Shown one piece after another: positions 57,523 through 64,000 of a DNA stretch of 64,000 nucleotides. This DNA comes from Cordilura impudica (Eukaryota; Arthropoda; Insecta; Diptera; Scathophagidae): assembly GCA_963682025.1 (NCBI GenBank), contig OY821519.1, positions 9,290,668 to 9,354,667 of the forward strand, in the 5' to 3' direction. Both the position numbers and the translations under genes were made by a program. Under the pieces are notes generated by a model. The model made no database searches and had not been told where the DNA came from. It was given only the letters and a program-made list of their open reading frames with translations. Numbering within the stretch: position 1 is the first letter of the stretch; each line of letters opens with the position of its first letter.

Positions 57523-59036
57523 AGCACAGTCACGGAGTGATTTAAAACTCACTTCCCTCATCCGATCGATCTGAAACTTTGTCCATAGACTTGTTGTGGC
57601 CAAGGATTACTTTTAAGATAGTCACGCAAAGTCAAGCACGGTCACGGAGAGATTCAAAAGTCATATGCATAAGGAAAGAAAGAGTTTTATTAAAAACTTT
57701 GTTTTTATGGCGATTTTTGATTTAGGGATGACGTTACAAAAACTGTGGCAATACCAGCCTACACTTTTAGTAGAACGATATAGACACACTCATTAAGCAA
57801 ATGCAAAAACAACGATCACAAAATTTACAGCTACCACACACAAATTACAAAATTTAGAATAACAACAACAATAGCAAGAACAATATAGAAAAATTATATT
57901 TTTTAAGAGTTTTTTAAATTTTTATTAAAATCTCGGGACCCATTGAAACGATTTTAATGAATTTAAATAACAATCTGATCAGAATGGCAATGAATCATCT
58001 ACACTAAAAATGAACAAGCCAGCTAACAAATTGAGGGCATGATCATGATTTTCATAGACGGACAGACGGACATTGCTATATAACCTCCGCTTGTTATAAG
58101 GATTAAGATTATATATGTGCATTCTGTAAGGTCCGTAATTTTTAAATCCAGTACAAAGTTCGATTCTGTACAAGGATTATTGTCGAAAATATTTGAGTAT
58201 AATCTTTATCCCCAACATTTTAATTTTTATTGAATTTTTTTTAGTAACTATTGAAATATATGTATAGAAAAATATGATTTTTATGAAAAATTTTTTATTT
58301 AAAATAATAATTTGTAAAAAACAGTTCACTGTTTTATGGGCAGAGAAGTTTTTCTGTTAATAAATTTTGCAACTTTTAAATAATAATTATTACAGACAAG
58401 AATGAATGTTATTAACATGGTTTAGCAATAATAAAATTGAACAAAAAATTATTTAAAAACAGAAAAGGAAATCTTTTTTGTTTTCTATGAAAAAAATCGT
58501 AACATAGTGAAACATTTTTGGGGATCATTGTCTAGGGCGTTAGAAATTCCAAGTTAGGGTGAAAGTACTAGGCTAGATTAGTAAAACTTCAAAAGGTTTG
58601 ACGTTCTCTGTCCATACTTTTTTTATGACTTTTATTTTTTTTTCCATATCTTGATGTTTTTTTTTGTTTAGTTTTCAGCTATAACTGAAGCACCACTAAT
58701 GATTTCTCATTTTATTTTTCAGCAAAACTGTTAGCTAAGGCTGACATTTTCTTCAAAGTAGGCAACAGAGTTCTTCTAATATTTATGTGCTGAATTAGTT
58801 AATTTTTAACTTTTAAATATTAGTTAGAGTTAGAAAATATTCTAACCCATAAAAAGCAAAGTTTTTATTAAAACTCTTTCTTTCCTTAAGCATATGAGTT
58901 TTGAATCTCTCCGTGACTGTGCGTTACTTTGCGTGACTATATTAAAATTAATCTTTGGTCACAGCAAGTCTATCGATCAAGTTTCAGATCGATCGGATAT
59001 GGAAAAAAGTGTTTTAAAACACTCCGTGACTGTGCT
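57523..59036. mobile_element. Fold-back element, ~180-bp arms
   Basis: Begins AGCACAGTCACGGAGTGA and ends CACTCCGTGACTGTGCT, exact inverse over 17 bp. The arms (57523-57701, 58857-59036) remain similar throughout, including GATCGATCTGAAACTTTG-like and GTCACGCAAAGT blocks. The arm beyond 59036 contains a further partial unit to about 59,110. The central ~1.15 kb is non-coding, with a short GACGGACAGACGGAC tract. No target duplication is clear. Confidence 0.7.
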
Positions 59037-59114
59037 ACCCCAACATTAATCCATAGTCACAACAAGACTATTGGCCAAGTTTCAGATCAATTGGATGAGG
59101 GGAATGGGGTTGGC

Positions 59115-60420
59115 CTATGGCAGACAGACAGACAGACCCAACCATGCGATGGAAGATTTTCTTTTTCAGGAAATTGGAAAAATTTCATTACAATACAGTT
59201 ATTTAAAACATTCCGAAATTATTTCCAACTTAGATTGATTATCAAAACTTTTACATTATATAAAAAACAAGAATAACTCGATAATAAACTTGAACTAATT
59301 TATTGCAACATGAAGCGTGCAGTCGGCGTTTAATGTCATGACAAAAATTACGAATTTTCTAATTTTTTTTCAAATTAATTTTACTAATTAAATTTATGTT
59401 TATATATTTAATTACTTTTTTATGCATAAATTGCACTTGTGTTTCTAATAATGACGTTAATTATTATTATTTATTTGAAGCTCTAAAATCAACGAAATCA
59501 TAATGTAATGTTGCATCATCTCAAAGAAGCCATAAACAAATTTTTGATTTTTTGATAATTTCAATATAATCACATTTGAAAATAAAACAATTTTTTATTA
59601 ATAAATCTAAACCAGTTTTAATGTTGTGGTGACACTAAATGCAAAACAGAAATTAAAAATATATTAATTCATTTGTTTTGAATATTTCGTTTTTTTAATT
59701 TTTTTTTATAAAAATTGCAGCGTAAAAAAACAAAATCAGATCAATCATAATTAAGAAAACCTGAAATTTAATTATTGGATTTTTTTATGGGAAATTTTTT
59801 TATTAACGTTAAAAATAACCTAATTCCACAGACGATTTAAAATATTTATAAATACTTAGAGAAAAATATTTATGAGTTCAATTGTTTTGTGAGTTTAGTT
59901 TGAATTTCCTAAAATTGTTAACTCAACATATGTTGGTGACCAAAAAGTATTGCGAACATATTTATTTGGTGATTTCCCTTTTGAAATAACCCTTTTTGCT
60001 TTATTAACTGCAATCTGTTAGTGGCCTGGCTGGCTATTGATTGATTGACTTTGGTGTTAAAAGGCGTTTAAGGAAAACAAAACAGTTAAATTGATAGATA
60101 CTCGTACTTTACACTGTTTCCCTTAGAAAACCAAAATAAAGTCATTCAGCCATTTGTATAATTTTTTAAAAATACCACTGTGCAATAAATTCCGTGTTTT
60201 GGTTTTTTGAAAAATTATTGCAGCGGTCTGATGTGTTTGTGTATTAAAACCCTAAAAAGATTAATTTTATTTAAACTGTATGGAAATGTGTGAAATAATG
60301 TAGCTTAACTCTGTGTTTGCATATGCTCTATGAAATTTCACCGGTTTAATTTTTGTAGAAAATATCAGCTCTCTATCTGCCATTTAATCGTACACTTTAT
60401 ATCCTATTATGAGTTTTTGC
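59115..60420. other. AT-rich non-coding stretch
   Basis: No gene or repeat recognised apart from a CAGACAGACAGACC tract near 59,121. Confidence 0.4.
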
Positions 60421-60429
60421 TGATGCTTG

Positions 60430-60780
60430 TCCATCCATCCATAAAGCTGCTTTTCGATCTTTACTGAAATATATCAAACAACAAAAATACGGCAAATATT
60501 TTTTCCAAAATTCGGTTTGTATTTTTTTTTTTTTCAAAAACTAAGTGACTACCAAATATGTTTAGGATCGGTCCATTTGTCCACTTAGTCCCCATATAAA
60601 TATAGCATCCGGTATTAACTTTTTCATATTCTAAGGCAAAACAATAACAATCGCACTAAAATTTGATTTATGCTTATTTTCTATATCCGTTTAGTTGGAC
60701 CTAAGAGCATGGGTCTCTAAGCGCATGGTAAGGGCTATGGTATAGTTGATCTAGACTGACTATAATTTGCTTACTTCTTT
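60430..60780 (-). mobile_element. Diverged half of a (GTCY)n element
   Basis: Matches the palindrome half of the family (GGATCGGTCCATTT, CCCCATATAAATATAGCATCC, GGTCTCTAAGCGCATGG). The palindrome itself has decayed, and the microsatellite half is absent. Confidence 0.6.
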
Positions 60781-60837
60781 CTCTGTACGAAAAGAAATAA
60801 AATGACCTATGAAAATGGCAGATAGAGGGCATCCAAA

Positions 60838-63800
60838 CAAAAAAATCATGTGAGTTCGATCATAGGGGAGATGAGTAAACATCCAGTAATTACAAATTTT
60901 TTTATGACACTTTTTTAAAATCAAACAGAAAGCGTCATCTACGTATCACTTATAGCAATCAACTGCAGGGGCTCTGCTAATATAAAAATATTTATTATTA
61001 TTTATTATTTCCACCGCTTAATTTTTCATTTTTTATTTTTCATTTTCGTTTATCATTTTTCTTTTTTTTCATTTTTTATTTTTAATTTTTCTTTTTTTAT
61101 TTTTTGTTTTTCATTTTTAGTTTTTCGTTTTTCATTTTTTATTTTTCGTTTTTCATTTTTTATTTTTCATATTTAATTTTTTAATTTTAAATTTTAATTT
61201 TAATTTTTAATTTTAATTTTTTTGTTTTTCATTTTTCATTTTTTATTATCTATTTAACATTTTGTATTTTTCATTTTTAATTTCTCATTTTTAATTTCTT
61301 ATTTTTCATTTTTCATTTCTCATTTTTTATTTTACATTTTTTTTTAATTTTTCATTTTTCATTTTTAATTTTTAATTTTTTATTATTAATTTTTTAGTGT
61401 TCATTTTTCATTTTTTATTTTTTATTTTTCATTTTTCGTTTTTCTTTTTTAATTTTTAATTTTTCATTTTTTATTTTACATTTTTTTTTTCATTTTTCAT
61501 TTATCATTTTTCATTTTTAATTTTTTATTATTCATTTTTTAGTGTTCATTTTTCGTTTTTCATTTTGTATTTTTCATTTTTAATTTTTCATTTCTCATTT
61601 TACATTTTTTTTTCATTTTTCATTTATCATTTATCATTTTTAATTTTTAATTTTTAATTTCTAATTTTTAATTTTTAATTTTTAATTTTTAATTTTTAAT
61701 TTTTAATTTTTAATTTTTAATTTTTAATTTTTAATTTTTAATTTTTAATTTTTAATTTTTAATTTTTAATTTTTAATTTTTAATTTTTAATTTTTAATTT
61801 TTAATTTTTAATTTTTAATTTTTAATTTTTAATTTTTAATTTTTAATTTTTAATTTTTAATTTTTAATTTTTAATTTTTAATTTTTAATTTTTAATTTTT
61901 AATTTTTAATTTTTAATTTTTAATTTTTAATTTTTAATTTTTAATTTTTAATTTTTAATTTTTAATTTTTAATTTTTAATTTTTAATTTTTAATTTTTAA
62001 TTTTTAATTTTTAATTTTTAATTTTTAATTTTTAATTTTTAATTTTTAATTTTTAATTTTTAATTTTTAATTTTTAATTTTTAATTTTTATTTTTAATTT
62101 TTAATTTTTAATTTTTAATTTTTAATTTTTAATTTTTAATTTTTAATTTTTAATTTTTAATTTTTAATTTTTAATTTTTAATTTTTTATTTTTAGTTTTT
62201 AATTTTTAATTTTTAATTTTTAATTTTTAATTTTTAATTTTTAATTTTTAATTTTTAATTTTTAATTTTTAATTTTTAATTTTTAATTTTTAATTTTTAA
62301 TTTTTAATTTTTAATTTTTAATTTTTAATTTTTAATTTTTAATTTTTAATTTTTAATTTTTAATTTTTAATTTTTAATTTTTAATTTTTAATTTTTAGTT
62401 TTTAATTTTTAATTTTTAATTTTTAATTTTTAACTTTTAACTTTTAATTTTTAATTTTTAATTTATAATTTATAATTTTTAATTTTTAATTTTTAATTTT
62501 TAAATTTTATTTTTTTTAATTTTAATTTTTAATTTTAATTTTTAATTTTAAATTTTTCATTTTTCATTTTTCATTTTTTATTATCTATTTTACATTTTTT
62601 ATTTTTCATTTTTCATTTCTCATTTTTTATTTTACATTTTTTTTAATTTCATTTATCATTTTCCTTTTTAATTTTAAATTTTTAATTTTTTATTATTAAT
62701 TTTTTAGTGTTCTTTTTTCGTTTTTCATTTTTTTTTTATTTTTCATTTTTCGTTTTTCTTTTTTAATTTTTAATTTTTCATTTTTTATTTTACATTTTTT
62801 TTTTCATTTTTCATTTATCATTTTTCATTTTTAATTTTTTATTATTCATTTTTTAGTGTTCATTTTTCGTTTTTCATTTTGTATTTTTCATTTTTAATTT
62901 TTCATTTCTCATTATTCATTTTTTATTTTTCATTTTTCATTTTACATTTTTTTTTTCATTTATCATTTTTAATTTTTAATTTTTAATTTTTAATTTTTAA
63001 TTTTTAATTTTTAATTTTTAATTTTTAATTTTTAATTTTTAATTTTTAATTTTTAATTTTTAATTTTTAATTTTTAATTTTTAATTTTTAATTTTTAATT
63101 TTTAATTTTTAATTTTTAATTTTTAATTTTTAATTTTTAATTTTTAATTTTTAATTTTTAATTTTTAATTTTTAATTTTTAATTTTTAATTTTTAATTTT
63201 TAATTTTTAATTTTTAATTTTTAATTTTTAATTTTTAATTTTTAATTTTTAATTTTTAATTTTTAATTTTTAATTTTTAATTTTTAATTTTTAATTTTTA
63301 ATTTTTAATTTTTAATTTTTAATTTTTAATTTTTAATTTTTAATTTTTAATTTTTAATTTTTAATTTTTAATTTTTAATTTTTAATTTTTAATTTTTAAT
63401 TTTTAATTTTTAATTTTTAATTTTTAATTTTTAATTTTTAATTTTTAATTTTTAATTTTTAATTTTTAATTTTTAATTTTTAATTTTTAATTTTTAATTT
63501 TTAATTTTTAATTTTTAATTTTTATTTTTTATTTTTTAATTTTTAATTTTTAATTTTTAATTTTTAATTTTTAATTTTTAATTTTTAATTTTTAATTTTT
63601 AATTTTTAATTTTTAATTTTTAATTTTTAATTTTTAATTTTTAATTTTTAATTTTTAATTTTTAGTTTTTAATTTTTAATTTTTAATTTTTAATTTTTAA
63701 TTTTTAATTTTTTATTTTTTTTAAGTTTTAATTTTTAATTTTTAATTTTTAATTTTTAATTTTTAATTTTTAATTTTTAATTTTTAATTTTTAATTTTTA

Positions 63801-64000
63801 ATTTTTAATTTTTAATTTTTAATTTTTAATTCTTAATTTTTAATTTTTAATTTTTAATTTTTAATTTTTAATTTTTAATTTTTAATTTTTAATTTTTAAT
63901 TTTTAATTTTTAATTTTTAATTTTTAATTTTTAATTTTTAATTTTTAATTTTTAATTTTTAATTTTTAATTTTTAATTTTTAATTTTTAATTTTTAATTT
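60838..64000 (+). mobile_element. Array-bearing element, copy D (runs off the window end)
   Basis: The left end AAAATCATGTGAGTTCGATC then GGGGAGATGAGTAAACATC matches copy B and the inverted right end of copy A. The homology to A continues for about 150 bp (AAATCAAACAGAAAGCGT and the TATCACTTAT block). The array begins at about 61,020 and does not end in the window. Confidence 0.6.
61020..64000. repeat. ATTTTTN / AATTTTT heptamer satellite with higher-order structure
   Basis: Mixed ATTTTTC/ATTTTTA blocks (61020-61640, 62550-62960) alternate with nearly pure AATTTTT arrays (about 61641-62500 and 62970-64000). The mixed block with markers TTTTAGTGTTC and CATTTTGTATT repeats at an offset of 1314 bp (61561 versus 62875). 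Confidence 0.85.

Noticed and set aside
58929..59276. 115-codon plus-strand frame
   Set aside because: Lies across the fold-back arm and its partial repeat; composition and GACA tract indicate repeat translation.
61641..64000. Telomeric repeat
   Set aside because: Heptamer AATTTTT lacks the G-rich strand of telomeres; Diptera also lack simple telomerase repeats, and it begins at a transposon-like end.
1..64000. tRNA, rRNA or other structured RNA genes
   Set aside because: I looked for tRNA T-loop/anticodon patterns and conserved rRNA blocks by eye and found none; a covariance-model scan would be needed to exclude them.

Overview
The window looks like nuclear DNA of a higher (brachyceran) fly. 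It is extremely AT-rich, packed with decayed insect DNA transposons, and contains one clear host gene: an intronless POU-homeodomain gene that I recognise as ventral veins lacking (vvl, also called drifter or Cf1a). The near-identity of its start and POU region to my memory of the Drosophila protein supports this. A calyptrate fly (blow fly or house fly type) is my guess from the repeat content; no species is assigned. I saw no rRNA, tRNA, CRISPR array, virus or bacterial gene. Layout: 1-28.1 kb is a transposon graveyard; 28.1-31.6 kb is the vvl upstream region with a candidate core promoter near 30.6 kb; 31,657-33,765 is vvl with its extension; 33.8-37 kb is AT-rich 3' flank; 37-64 kb is again nested transposons and satellites. 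vvl first stops at UAG 32,941-32,943, but the same frame stays open with clearly protein-like Q-, N-, H-, A- and S-rich coding sequence for another 273 codons to UAG 33,763. This is the arrangement expected for stop-codon readthrough, which has been reported for the Drosophila orthologue. Mobile DNA: (a) Tc1/mariner elements of the DD41D type, one with an intact 361-residue transposase between TIRs and TA duplications (20,635-21,939), one broken and nested inside a DD34E Tc1-like element (41,192-44,086), and one truncated; (b) at least six remnants of Transib-type (RAG1-related) transposase; (c) nine copies or fragments of a roughly 370-bp non-autonomous Helitron with TC...CTAG ends, for which the window itself supplies an empty site; (d) TA-flanked MITEs with TCTGTGG ends; (e) elements with a (GTCY)n microsatellite and a palindrome at one end; (f) fold-back elements; (g) a family with conserved ends whose core is a long tandem array built on a 7- or 21-bp period (four loci, the last running off the window end). 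Item (g), together with the vvl extension, is what I would look at first.
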